From the NCBI GenBank assembly GCA_900542495.1, contig UQNW01000008.1, positions 59,592 to 123,591 on the forward strand: a stretch of 64,000 nucleotides of DNA. Direction: 5' to 3'. Positions 22,912 through 31,290 of the stretch are shown piece after piece; position 1 is the first letter of the stretch, and every line of letters begins with the position of its first letter. The notes beneath the pieces were generated by a model. That model was given only the letters and a program-made list of their open reading frames with translations. It did no database searches and had not been told where the DNA came from. The translations under genes were made by a program, and so were the position numbers. Origin of the DNA: an uncultured Roseburia sp. (GTDB lineage: Bacteria; Bacillota; Clostridia; Lachnospirales; Lachnospiraceae).

Positions 22912-25581
22912 ATGTTCCCAATTAGAAAAGAAAAATTTAATAAAAAACAATTCCCCATTGGTATTATTTTACTTATTTTTCTGCTAAACCTATATTTTGG
23001 CGAGAAAATGAATATTTATGCCGCTTCAATACCGTTTGAAGGGGAAGGAATTGCATTTGATTCCGAAGGAAATCTGTGGATGGTCACACACGACAAAGCG
23101 GCAGTAACCGGAGTCCGTTATACGACACTGGGCTGGACGATCAAAAGGTATGACAGCCCGATCGCCGGAAATCAGAGCGTCCGGGTAAAATTAGAGACGT
23201 ATTGCCCGGACAAAGTAGATCCGAACAATCCGGAATATTTATACGGATATTTTGTGATCCACAAGGAGCGGATATTCCAGAGCATTAACAGCGCATACCC
23301 GGAGTGGGCGCAGGAACTTTATTCCAAGGGTGGTACGGTTTATTTGGACGGAATTATGACGGTGACACAAAATGGAGTGAAGCAGGGCTCTATGAGTGAA
23401 AACGGAAATTTGTCTGGCGAGGTCTACACAACATACAGTGGGATTGCAGGTGCAAGAAACTGGCGGGACAAAGAAGGCTTAAAAAGCCATTTTGACAAAA
23501 GCGTGTATTTCCCGGCAAATCCGGGGATGATTGAGACTCCGGTGGAGGGCGATGAAAATGTGGAGGTCGTGACAGTGACATCCGGGATTCATGCGGGAAA
23601 TCTTTCAACTGTGAACCGACTGTGGATTTCTTCGGATGAGTTTGATGTGAACCACGCCATTCCGTCATCGGAAAAGGTGTCCGTAAGCGGAAGCCTGCAA
23701 AAATATTATTATCAGGCAACTTACGAACATCATTATGGAACGAAAGCAATTCCGGTCACGGTAAATGTCACTTATTCACTGACATGGAATGACGGACTGC
23801 CGCATCAGGAACAGGTGACGGTCACAAAAACAGTGGAAATTCCGAGGGACTACTCCTATTGGAAAATCCGCGACATTCATCTGTGCTACCTGAAAAATGC
23901 AGAGGTGCAAAACGGAGCGCTGCCCGGTGGAACTGTCCGGCTGGAAAATCTTTATTACCCAAGCGTCATGGTGCAAAAGCGGGAAGATTCCATGACGTTA
24001 CCGGAGGCAGCCGTCAGCGTGGACGGCGGTACGATTGCCGGAGGTACGCGAAAACCAGCGGTTCCAGATAGTGATATTTTTCCGCTCATAGATAGTAAAA
24101 TAGGAAAAATTATGGTAAAAAATGACATTTTTTCCGTGGATGGCGAGGTGTGGATGAATGGAACTACCTGTGAGGAAAAAACACCGGCACCAGTCACCTT
24201 ATCCGGCGAGCGCAAGCAGTCTGTGCAAAAAAGCAACATCCAGATTCCGGCTGTGACAGCGAATCAGGTTTACGAGTCCAAAGGCGTTGCGGAATATGCG
24301 TCTTATTTTTCCGGTGGGATCGAAAATACTGCGCCAGTGCCGGATATTAACCCGGTATCGGTTCATACTCCGGCGGTCTGCGTCGGAATGTCGGGAGATG
24401 ATATCGGATTCAATCAGCAGATCGTTCCGACCAGATATAAAAGCCTGATTCTCGGACGCACGTTTACGGTGTCTGTTGGAACTGCGGGAACGCATTTGGC
24501 GGAAAAAGGATATGGAACGAGAGACTACCGCAAATATGTGAAGGCAAGGCAGGTAAAGTTTCCATTTCCAGTTGTTCTGGATGACCGGCAGATCGAAGCA
24601 GACCAGTGGATTACCTTAAAGTCTGAGACAGTTGACTTTTTGCTTCCAGTGTCGGTTTTAGAGGGAGATTATGATATTACTTACCGCTCTATATCTATTA
24701 ACGCGGAAAATAATACAACCGAACAGAACTATGCGAACACGGATAAAAACAATTACATTGCGACAGGAAGTGTCCGCGTGACAGTGATTGGGAGACTGTA
24801 TGATTTCTGTATCACGAACGTGATCGATTATCCGAGGTGGGAGCGTGTGTTCTGGAAAGAAGGCAAAACAGCAAGGACAGACACCGTCTATTTTAGCGGT
24901 ACGAACAACTTAAATGGTGTCGCGCAGAGAGAGCAGGACAGCCTGTATCTGGTGCCGCTTTTAAAAGGAAGTCATCCTTATGACAGTACGATCCATGCGC
25001 CGGGGCTTGGATACCGTATGGCATATTCCATAAAAACGATAGGAAGCATGTGGCATGAATCGGATTCGGTGGAACTTGTTCCGACCTATTACTATATGGA
25101 ACAGGACGGCAGCAATATGCAACAGGTGAAACTTTATCAGAAAGAGGATTTGACAGAATGGTTTCTTCCAGTCAGCCTGACCGCAAAAGACCGTGTGATC
25201 ACGGCGGACGGAATGCAGACGTGGAGCGGAAGTTATCAGATCCCGGCAGATGTTTATATTGTAAATGCGAGTGTGAACCTTGCCGATTATGTCACACAGA
25301 ACAAGGGAAGAATCCGGCAGAAAGATCCGGTGTTCCTGCGGAATGGGTATCTGATCGTCTACTTTTCCATACAGACGATAAAAGAAGGAAATCCACATCT
25401 TGACTATGAAAACACGCAGAATATCAACAGAGGTTACTGTGATATGTGGAAAACAGAGGGCTATCAGACGAGGCGTGTGGATTTGGACGGAACTGTCTTT
25501 CAATTAAGGGAAGGAATGGTGTTTGTTTTCGACCAGAAGAAAAACATGCACACTGATTACACAAGCGTAGGCACGCATTAA
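22912..25581 (+). CDS. Large secreted protein of unknown function, DUF5704-like
   Basis: 889 residues. Signal sequence FPIGIILLIFLLNLYFGEKM followed by an Ala-rich cleavage region near residue 37 (NIYAAS); no LPXTG or C-terminal anchor. The rest is beta-rich with an early FDSEGNLWMVTHDK segment and GWTIKRYDSP. It resembles extracellular proteins of gut Lachnospiraceae filed under DUF5704; I am only moderately sure of that name. AGAGAGG directly abuts the ATG, an unusually short spacing, so a noncanonical start is possible. The next gene follows in 65 bp but is functionally unrelated. Confidence 0.7.
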   Translation: MFPIRKEKFNKKQFPIGIILLIFLLNLYFGEKMNIYAASIPFEGEGIAFDSEGNLWMVTHDKAAVTGVRYTTLGWTIKRYDSPIAGNQSVRVKLETYCPDKVDPNNPEYLYGYFVIHKERIFQSINSAYPEWAQELYSKGGTVYLDGIMTVTQNGVKQGSMSENGNLSGEVYTTYSGIAGARNWRDKEGLKSHFDKSVYFPANPGMIETPVEGDENVEVVTVTSGIHAGNLSTVNRLWISSDEFDVNHAIPSSEKVSVSGSLQKYYYQATYEHHYGTKAIPVTVNVTYSLTWNDGLPHQEQVTVTKTVEIPRDYSYWKIRDIHLCYLKNAEVQNGALPGGTVRLENLYYPSVMVQKREDSMTLPEAAVSVDGGTIAGGTRKPAVPDSDIFPLIDSKIGKIMVKNDIFSVDGEVWMNGTTCEEKTPAPVTLSGERKQSVQKSNIQIPAVTANQVYESKGVAEYASYFSGGIENTAPVPDINPVSVHTPAVCVGMSGDDIGFNQQIVPTRYKSLILGRTFTVSVGTAGTHLAEKGYGTRDYRKYVKARQVKFPFPVVLDDRQIEADQWITLKSETVDFLLPVSVLEGDYDITYRSISINAENNTTEQNYANTDKNNYIATGSVRVTVIGRLYDFCITNVIDYPRWERVFWKEGKTARTDTVYFSGTNNLNGVAQREQDSLYLVPLLKGSHPYDSTIHAPGLGYRMAYSIKTIGSMWHESDSVELVPTYYYMEQDGSNMQQVKLYQKEDLTEWFLPVSLTAKDRVITADGMQTWSGSYQIPADVYIVNASVNLADYVTQNKGRIRQKDPVFLRNGYLIVYFSIQTIKEGNPHLDYENTQNINRGYCDMWKTEGYQTRRVDLDGTVFQLREGMVFVFDQKKNMHTDYTSVGTH

Positions 25582-25646
25582 CCGGGGGTCATCCCTCATA
25601 TGATAATTATGATTAGATAATTGCGAAAAGAGGAGTGACTGACAAA

Positions 25647-26318
25647 ATGAATTATCTCTGGGCATTTATGATTTTAGGCGGAGTCGTATTCTCTGCATTT
25701 TACGGAACGCTCCCGGCGGTCACCGGGGCTGTATTAGATTCCGCAAAGGAGGCGGTGACACTCTGCATTACAATGGCAGGTGTCATGTCTTTCTGGATGG
25801 GACTAATGCGGATTGCAGAAAAATGCGGAATAATCGCAGACTTATCAAGAAAATTAAAACCTGTTTTAAGATTTCTTTTCCCGAAAATCCCGCCAGATCA
25901 CATTGCAAATGAGTATATCGCAACTAATATGATCGCAAATGTTTTCGGACTTGGCTGGGCGGCAACCCCAGCCGGACTGAAAGCAATGGAGAGCCTTGAG
26001 AAGTTGGAAGAGAGCAGGCGGGAGCAGCAGATGAAAGTATTGAGAATACAGAACGAGAATACACGGACGAGAGCACAGAGAATACGGAATAAAAAGATCA
26101 ATCCCATGCCACGCGGAACTGCAAACGACGAAATGTGCACATTTCTGATCATAAACATTTCATCCCTGCAATTGATTCCGGTTAACATTATCGCCTATCG
26201 GAGCCAGTATGGCAGCGTGAATCCGGCAGAGATCATAGGTCCGGCGATACTCGCGACTGCGATCAGCACATTAACGGGTGTTATTTTCTGTAAATTTGCA
26301 CAAATCTTTGTAAAGTAA
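25647..26318 (+). CDS. spmA: Spore maturation protein A-like nucleoside-recognition protein
   Basis: Polytopic membrane protein with the Gate/nucleoside-recognition fold; SpmA and SpmB act together in spore core dehydration in Bacillus, but occur widely in non-sporulating clostridia. Seen: 223 residues, FWMGLMRIAEKCG and ANVFGLGWAATPAG motifs, helices at both ends. A charged insert (about 125-160, rich in Arg/Gln/Asn) sits between the halves and makes it longer than the Bacillus protein. The ATG at 25647 has AGAGGAG about 10 bases upstream; an in-frame GTG at 25635 overlaps that site. spmB lies 1.8 kb downstream, separated by a c-di-GMP protein. Confidence 0.85.
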   Translation: MNYLWAFMILGGVVFSAFYGTLPAVTGAVLDSAKEAVTLCITMAGVMSFWMGLMRIAEKCGIIADLSRKLKPVLRFLFPKIPPDHIANEYIATNMIANVFGLGWAATPAGLKAMESLEKLEESRREQQMKVLRIQNENTRTRAQRIRNKKINPMPRGTANDEMCTFLIINISSLQLIPVNIIAYRSQYGSVNPAEIIGPAILATAISTLTGVIFCKFAQIFVK

Positions 26319-26348
26319 TTGAGAAAAGTATGTTGTCGGGAGTATAAT
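26319..26348 (+). promoter_or_regulatory. Promoter of the REC-GGDEF-EAL gene
   Basis: TTGAGA (26319-26324), 18 bp, TATAAT (26343-26348), starting right after the spmA stop. Confidence 0.6.
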
Positions 26349-26375
26349 AGAAATAGTATAAATGAGGTATAACAT

Positions 26376-28025
26376 ATGAAAAATACTATTTTGATTGTAG
26401 ACGACAGCAAATTGAACAGGGGCACGCTGGCAGATATTTTGAAAGACAAGTACAAAATCATCGAGGCAGAAAACGGGGAAAGCGGTCTTGAGAGTTTGGA
26501 AAAGTACAAGGACGATATCGTTCTGGTGATTCTTGATATCATCATGCCGGTAATGGATGGATTTGCTTTTATGGAGGAGTTCAAGAAAAGGGAATCCATT
26601 CGGAACATTCCGATTGTTGTGGCAACGACAGAGAATGATTTTGAGACGGAAAAAAGATGCTTAGAGCTTGGCGTGTGGGATTTTATTCCAAAGATATTCC
26701 AACCGGAGATTATCCGCTTCCGTGTATTCAATACAATTAAGCGGAGCATGGCACATTCCTTAGAGCACGATAAACTGACCGGACTCTATACGGTGCAGAA
26801 GTTCAGTCAGAGAGTACAGGTGATTCTGGAAGAAAATGCGGATACAAAGTTTACGTTTGTGCGGCTCGATATTGAGCGTTTTAAGATGATCAATAATTTT
26901 TACGGCATAGATGCAGGCGACCGCCTGTTAGTACACTTGGCAGGTTTGATTGAGAAATACTGGCAGAACGTGAAAAACAGCGTGTTTGGAAGAGTCGACG
27001 GCGATGTTTTTGGAATTTGTTTCGAGAAAGATGATAAAAAGTTAAACGATTTTATCCTATATATGAAGCAGGAACTCAAGAAATATCAGGCGGCATATTA
27101 TCTGGAAACCGCAATGGGCATTTATGATATTCAGGATAACAATATGGATGTGCGGAATATCCTCGCCCGCGCAACGCTTGCTGCAAAACAGTGCAAAGGT
27201 CAGTACATGGTTCACGAAGCAAGATACACGGAAGAACTGAGGGAGAAGATTATCAAAGAGCAGAATATCATCAATGAAATGGATCATGCGCTTGAAACGG
27301 AGGAATTTGTTGTTTATTTTCAGCCGAAATATGAGCTGAATCATTATAAACCAATGGGCGCAGAAGCGTTAGTGCGCTGGAAAAAGGCAGACGGAACGAT
27401 CGTGTCTCCAGGCGATTTTATCCCGGTATTTGAAAGCAACGGATTTATCATTAAGCTGGACTATTATGTATGGGATAAGGTCTGCCAGCTTATAAAAAAT
27501 AATCTGAATCACAGAGGGGATTCCGAAGTGATCTCGGTGAATGTTTCCCGTGTAAACCTATACAATCCGGAATTTTTAGAGTCACTTGTCAATCTGGTGG
27601 AAAAATACAAGATTCCACCAAAATATCTGCATCTGGAACTGACAGAGAGTGCCTTTTCGGATGATGCGCGGATGATACAGAATGCGGTTGATTATCTGCA
27701 CAAAGCAGGATTTACCATATTAATGGACGATTTTGGAAGTGGTTATTCTTCCTTAAATGTACTGAAGGACATCGATATTGACGTTCTTAAGATTGATATG
27801 CGTTTCCTGTCAAAAGGATCGTCAGAGGAACGAAGCGAGAAGATTTTGGAGGCGGTGATCAAAATGGCAAAATCCCTCGACATGCAGGTGATCGCAGAAG
27901 GTGTTGAGGAGGAAAAACAGGTGAAGATGTTAAAACGCCTCGGCTGTGATTATATTCAGGGTTATTATTTTGCAAAACCAATGCCAAAGAAAGATTATAT
28001 CAAGCTTTTACAGAAGAGCCGCTAA
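26376..28025 (+). CDS. Response regulator with degenerate GGDEF and intact EAL domain (c-di-GMP phosphodiesterase)
   Basis: 549 residues in three domains. REC (1-120): VDDSKLNRG, phosphoacceptor Asp in LVILDIIMPVMDG, Lys in IPKIFQP. GGDEF-like (about 130-285): the signature reads GRVDGDVFG, so cyclase activity is unlikely. EAL (about 300-545): EALVRW, SVNVSRVN, LELTES, MDDFGSGYSSL, IDVLKID and AEGVEE, all the metal and substrate residues, so c-di-GMP hydrolysis is likely. It has its own promoter and sits between spmA and spmB, an unusual place. Confidence 0.92.
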   Translation: MKNTILIVDDSKLNRGTLADILKDKYKIIEAENGESGLESLEKYKDDIVLVILDIIMPVMDGFAFMEEFKKRESIRNIPIVVATTENDFETEKRCLELGVWDFIPKIFQPEIIRFRVFNTIKRSMAHSLEHDKLTGLYTVQKFSQRVQVILEENADTKFTFVRLDIERFKMINNFYGIDAGDRLLVHLAGLIEKYWQNVKNSVFGRVDGDVFGICFEKDDKKLNDFILYMKQELKKYQAAYYLETAMGIYDIQDNNMDVRNILARATLAAKQCKGQYMVHEARYTEELREKIIKEQNIINEMDHALETEEFVVYFQPKYELNHYKPMGAEALVRWKKADGTIVSPGDFIPVFESNGFIIKLDYYVWDKVCQLIKNNLNHRGDSEVISVNVSRVNLYNPEFLESLVNLVEKYKIPPKYLHLELTESAFSDDARMIQNAVDYLHKAGFTILMDDFGSGYSSLNVLKDIDIDVLKIDMRFLSKGSSEERSEKILEAVIKMAKSLDMQVIAEGVEEEKQVKMLKRLGCDYIQGYYFAKPMPKKDYIKLLQKSR

Positions 28026-28041
28026 CATAAAGTGATTCATG

Positions 28042-28084
28042 ATTCAGCAGGATGCACCGTTATAGTGTATGCCTGCTGAATTTG
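28042..28084 (+). terminator. Hairpin after the REC-GGDEF-EAL gene
   Basis: ATTCAGCAGG (28042-28051) pairs with CCTGCTGAAT (28072-28081); only a short T run follows. Confidence 0.6.
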
Positions 28085-28147
28085 TGTGCATATTTTTTTA
28101 CTTAGCTGCATAGAATGAAAAAGAAGAAAATCCTATAGGAAAAAGAT

Positions 28148-28675
28148 ATGAAGATGCTCCTTTTTCTGTCAGAAGTTACGATTCCGTTATTGATTTTTTG
28201 CATTGTCGGATATGGAATCTTGAACAAACAATCCGTGTACGAAGATTTTTTGGACGGGGCGAAGGACGGATTTCAGACAGTGGTTAAGATTATGCCAACG
28301 CTTGTCGGACTCATGGTGGCAGTCGGCGTGTTGCGAGCCTCCGGACTTTTGGACTGTGTTGCTATAGCATTGGGGCAGTTGACAGAAAAAGTGGGATTCC
28401 CGGCAGAGCTTTTTCCGGTTACCATTGTGAAAATGTTTTCTTCCTCGGCAGCGACCGGGCTGCTGTTAGATATTTACAAAGAGTACGGCGTAGATTCCAC
28501 ATTAGGGAAAATGGCATCGATCATGATGAGCAGTACGGAAACTATTTTTTATACGATGTCGGTTTATTTCATGTCGGTAAAGGTGAAGAAAACGCGCTAT
28601 ACGCTCGCAGGTGCTTTGCTTGCGACGGCGGCAGGAACGATTGCGAGTGTGGTGATCGTAGGATTTGCAGCATGA
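28148..28675 (+). CDS. spmB: Spore maturation protein B-like nucleoside-recognition protein
   Basis: 175 residues, polytopic, with VKIMPTLVGLMVAVGVLRAS and FSSSAATGLLLD motifs, and MMSSTETIFYTMSVYF near the end, typical of SpmB. AGGAAAAAG precedes the ATG. Family partner of SpmA; normally adjacent to spmA, here separated by the c-di-GMP gene and a hairpin. Length agrees with the family. Confidence 0.88.
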   Translation: MKMLLFLSEVTIPLLIFCIVGYGILNKQSVYEDFLDGAKDGFQTVVKIMPTLVGLMVAVGVLRASGLLDCVAIALGQLTEKVGFPAELFPVTIVKMFSSSAATGLLLDIYKEYGVDSTLGKMASIMMSSTETIFYTMSVYFMSVKVKKTRYTLAGALLATAAGTIASVVIVGFAA

Positions 28676-28688
28676 AAATTCACCGGAT

Positions 28689-28717
28689 TTGACATTTGCA
28701 AAGGAAGGGACTATAAT
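28689..28717 (+). promoter_or_regulatory. Consensus promoter of tRNA-fMet
   Basis: TTGACA (28689-28694), 17 bp, TATAAT (28712-28717). Full consensus, as expected for a stable RNA. Confidence 0.85.
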
Positions 28718-28760
28718 ACATTCGTTGGTGAAAGAATTGATTTGCCAGACAACAGAATAT

Positions 28761-28834
28761 CGCGGGATGGAGCAGTCTGGAAGCTCGTCGGGCTCATAAC
28801 CCGAAGGTCATAGGTTCAAATCCTATTCCCGCAA
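28761..28834 (+). tRNA. tRNA-fMet (anticodon CAT)
   Basis: 74 nt cloverleaf. C1 faces A72 unpaired and the anticodon stem has three G-C pairs (GGG-CTCATAA-CCC), the two marks of initiator tRNA. T arm GGTTCAAATCC. The 3' CCA is not encoded (the sequence continues CTC), so it must be added after transcription. It is an isolated unit with its own promoter and terminator. Confidence 0.95.
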
Positions 28835-28841
28835 CTCTATC

Positions 28842-28880
28842 AGAAGCTGTTACACAGTAAGAAGTGTAGGAGCTTCTTTT
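28842..28880 (+). terminator. Terminator of the tRNA-fMet unit
   Basis: AGAAGCT (28842-28848) pairs with AGCTTCT (28871-28877), plus an inner ACAC/GTGT stem; a run of T follows. Confidence 0.8.
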
Positions 28881-29014
28881 TTGATTCATAATTATTATAA
28901 TAAAGAAGCAGGACCGGTAAGGAAAATAAAATAGCAGATTGCAGGAGCAGTTTCTTATGATATACTTAAAAGCAGGGAGACAAAAATGGGTTTTTGAATT
29001 TGGAGGCGATTGAT

Positions 29015-29740
29015 ATGAGCAATATCGAAACATTTTTACAAATGGTAAAAGAGTCAGATAATATTGTATTTTTTGGCGGGGCAGGAGTGTCTACGGAAAG
29101 TGGTATTCCGGATTTCCGCAGTGTGGACGGTCTATATAATCAGAAGTACGATTATCCGCCGGAAACGATCTTAAGCCATTCCTTTTATCTGAGTCATACG
29201 GAAGAATTTTATCGTTTTTACCGGGATAAAATGTTATGCCTTTCCGCAAAGCCGAATACAACACATTATAAACTTGCAGAACTGGAAAAGGCAGGAAAAT
29301 TAAAAGCAATCGTGACGCAGAACATTGACGGACTGCATCAGGCAGCAGGAAGTAAAAATGTGCTGGAACTTCACGGCAGTGTTCATAGAAATTATTGCAG
29401 GAAATGTGGAAAACAGTTTGATGCAGAATATATATTGAATTCGAAAAATATTCCGCTTTGCGATTCCTGTGGCGGGCAGATCAAACCAGACGTTGTATTA
29501 TATGAGGAAGGTTTAAACCAGCAGACGTTAGAAGATGCGGTTTATTACATCAGTCACGCAGATATGTTAATCATTGGCGGTACATCACTTGCTGTTTATC
29601 CGGCGGCAGGACTGATTGATTATTATCGTGGAAATAAGCTGGTATTGATCAATAAATCGACAACACCGATGGACAGTCGGGCAGATCTTTTAATCCAGGC
29701 TGGACTTGGTGAGGTGTTCGGACAGGTTGAAATAAATTAA
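29015..29740 (+). CDS. cobB: NAD-dependent protein deacylase, sirtuin family
   Basis: Removes acetyl or other acyl groups from lysines using NAD+, for example on acetyl-CoA synthetase. Seen: NAD-binding GGAGVSTESGIPDFR, TQNIDGLHQAAG, catalytic His in LELHGSV, and a zinc finger CRKCGKQF / CDSCGGQI. The ATG at 29015 has TGGAGG 8 bases upstream, giving 241 residues. A promoter-like TTGCAG-16-TATACT lies near 28938-28965. Single gene. Confidence 0.93.
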   Translation: MSNIETFLQMVKESDNIVFFGGAGVSTESGIPDFRSVDGLYNQKYDYPPETILSHSFYLSHTEEFYRFYRDKMLCLSAKPNTTHYKLAELEKAGKLKAIVTQNIDGLHQAAGSKNVLELHGSVHRNYCRKCGKQFDAEYILNSKNIPLCDSCGGQIKPDVVLYEEGLNQQTLEDAVYYISHADMLIIGGTSLAVYPAAGLIDYYRGNKLVLINKSTTPMDSRADLLIQAGLGEVFGQVEIN

Positions 29741-29756
29741 AATAAGGTAACTATTC

Positions 29757-29816
29757 AGTACCCCACTCGCAAATTTATGAAAATTGCCTTGGCTTTGAAT
29801 AGTTACAAATAAAAGA
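29757..29816. repeat. Intergenic long-loop inverted repeat
   Basis: GTAACTATTCA (29757-29767) and TGAATAGTTAC (29806-29816), perfect 11 bp arms about 38 bases apart, directly after cobB. No T run, so not a standard terminator. Could be a small palindromic element; no second copy seen in the window. Confidence 0.5.
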
Positions 29817-29839
29817 AATTCAGGAGTCAGGAAGCAAAA

Positions 29840-30031
29840 ATGGAAAAAAGAGAATACGAAGTTGGCGACATCGTCAGATTAAAAAAACAGCATCCGTGTG
29901 GCAGCAGTGAGTGGGAGATCCTGCGTGTGGGAGCGGACTTTCGGTTAAAATGCACCGGCTGTGGACATCAGATTATGATCGCACGAAAACTTGTAGAAAA
30001 AAATACAAAAGAAATTCGAAAAAAAGCTTGA
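29840..30031 (+). CDS. DUF951 family small protein
   Basis: 63 residues, EYEVGDIVRLKKQHPCGSSEW, then DFRLKCTGCGHQIMI: a small beta protein with conserved Cys residues found upstream of rpsF in many Firmicutes. Function unknown, though nucleic acid binding has been suggested for such folds. The rpsF promoter overlaps its 3' end, so rpsF-ssb-rpsR has its own start of transcription. Confidence 0.88.
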   Translation: MEKREYEVGDIVRLKKQHPCGSSEWEILRVGADFRLKCTGCGHQIMIARKLVEKNTKEIRKKA

Positions 30032-30056
30032 AATCATGCGAAAACCATGCTATAGT
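30028..30056 (+). promoter_or_regulatory. Promoter of the rpsF-ssb-rpsR operon
   Basis: TTGAAA (30028-30033), 17 bp, TATAGT (30051-30056). Leader of about 70 bases. I looked for the S6:S18 binding motif and could not recognise it. Confidence 0.75.
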
Positions 30057-30133
30057 AGATGCTCGTGATATATTATTATTCCTTGCTCATTCACTGAAAG
30101 AATGGGCCAGAGACCAAAAGGAGGAAAATTCGC

Positions 30134-30424
30134 ATGAATAAATATGAGTTAGCACTCGTTGTCAGTGCAAAGATCGAAGATGATGCGAGAACAGCTACAG
30201 TAGAGAAGGCAAAAGATTATATCGTACGTGCCGGCGGTACTGTAACAGAAGTTGAAGACTGGGGTAAGAAAAAATTAGCTTACGACATCCAGAAGATGAG
30301 CGAAGGTTATTACTACTTCATCCAGTTCGAAGCTGAAGCAACTGTTCCAGCTGCTGTAGAGCAGGATGTTCGTATCATGGACAATGTTCTTCGTTTCTTA
30401 TGCGTTAGAAAAGACGAGGCATAG
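30134..30424 (+). CDS. rpsF: 30S ribosomal protein S6
   Basis: 96 residues, the bacterial S6 size, beginning MNKYELALVVSAKIEDD, with DWGKKKLAYDIQKMSEGYY. Binds 16S rRNA in the platform as a dimer with S18. First gene of rpsF-ssb-rpsR; AAAAGGAGG before the ATG. The S6:S18 complex often feeds back on its own leader. Confidence 0.97.
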   Translation: MNKYELALVVSAKIEDDARTATVEKAKDYIVRAGGTVTEVEDWGKKKLAYDIQKMSEGYYYFIQFEAEATVPAAVEQDVRIMDNVLRFLCVRKDEA

Positions 30425-30476
30425 AGAGAATCAGCAGGTGTAATAACCGCTGGTCATAGAAGAGAGGAAATCGTAT

Positions 30477-30914
30477 ATGAATAAAGTTATTCTTATGGGA
30501 CGATTGACCAGAGACCCTGAGGTACGTTATTCCCAGGGTGAGCAGGCAACAGCAATCGCAAGATATACACTGGCAGTTGACCGCAGATTTAAGCGTGATG
30601 CAGAGCAGACCGCAGATTTTATCGGATGTGTGGCATTCGGTAAGCTCGGCGAATTTGCAGAGAAGTATCTTCGTAAAGGAACAAAGGTTGTAGTAACCGG
30701 ACGTATCCAGACAGGAAGTTATACCAATAAAGACGGTCAGAAAGTATATACAACAGATGTTGTTGTTGAAGAATGTGAATTTGCAGAGAGCAAGAATGCA
30801 GCCGGTGATAATTCCGGATTCACACCTTCAGACAGACCATCACCAAGCAGCGCAGCAGGCGATGGCTTCATGAATATTCCGGATGGAATTGATGAAGAGT
30901 TACCATTTAACTAA
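30477..30914 (+). CDS. ssb: Single-stranded DNA-binding protein
   Basis: 145 residues: OB fold in the first 110 (MNKVILMGRLTRDPEVRYS, then FIGCVAFGKLGEFAEKYL), a Ser/Pro-rich linker and the acidic tail DGIDEELPFN, which recruits replication and repair partners. Located between rpsF and rpsR as in most Firmicutes, 52 bp after rpsF. Confidence 0.97.
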   Translation: MNKVILMGRLTRDPEVRYSQGEQATAIARYTLAVDRRFKRDAEQTADFIGCVAFGKLGEFAEKYLRKGTKVVVTGRIQTGSYTNKDGQKVYTTDVVVEECEFAESKNAAGDNSGFTPSDRPSPSSAAGDGFMNIPDGIDEELPFN

Positions 30915-30935
30915 ACCTAACAGGAGGTAATAATC

Positions 30936-31199
30936 ATGGCTTTCAATAAAGCAGCAGATAGAGAAGGCGCTCCAATGAAGAGACGTCCAATGCATAGAAG
31001 AAAAAAAGTTTGTGTTTTCTGTGGAAAAGATAACGTTATCGATTACAAAGATACAAACAAATTAAAGAGATACATTTCTGAGAGAGGAAAGATCCTTCCT
31101 CGTAGAATCACAGGTAACTGTGCAAAACATCAGAGAGCTCTTACAGTAGCAATCAAGAGAGCACGTCACGTTGCTCTGATGCCATATGTTTGTGAATAG
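30936..31199 (+). CDS. rpsR: 30S ribosomal protein S18
   Basis: 87 residues with a basic N-terminus (KRRPMHRRKKVCVFCG) and the S18 core DYKDTNKLKRYISERGKI, then GNCAKHQRALTVAIKRARHV. It keeps the Cys residues that may bind zinc in Cys-plus ribosomal proteins. Ribosome binding site AGGAGG. The operon terminator follows directly. Confidence 0.97.
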   Translation: MAFNKAADREGAPMKRRPMHRRKKVCVFCGKDNVIDYKDTNKLKRYISERGKILPRRITGNCAKHQRALTVAIKRARHVALMPYVCE

Positions 31200-31213
31200 G
31201 CTTTAAAAATGAC

Positions 31214-31248
31214 AAAGACCAATTATCTTCGGATAGTTGGTCTTTTTC
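31214..31248 (+). terminator. Terminator of rpsF-ssb-rpsR
   Basis: AAAGACCAATTATC-TTCG-GATAGTTGGTCTTTTT: stable stem with a TTCG loop and T run. Confidence 0.92.
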
Positions 31249-31290
31249 TACGCTATGTTCATAACCAACTTATTTAGGGGATTTAATTAT

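Noticed and set aside
30063..30133. S6:S18 autoregulatory RNA motif before rpsF
   Set aside because: Only a weak CATTC/GAATG hairpin is visible and the conserved loop could not be identified by eye.
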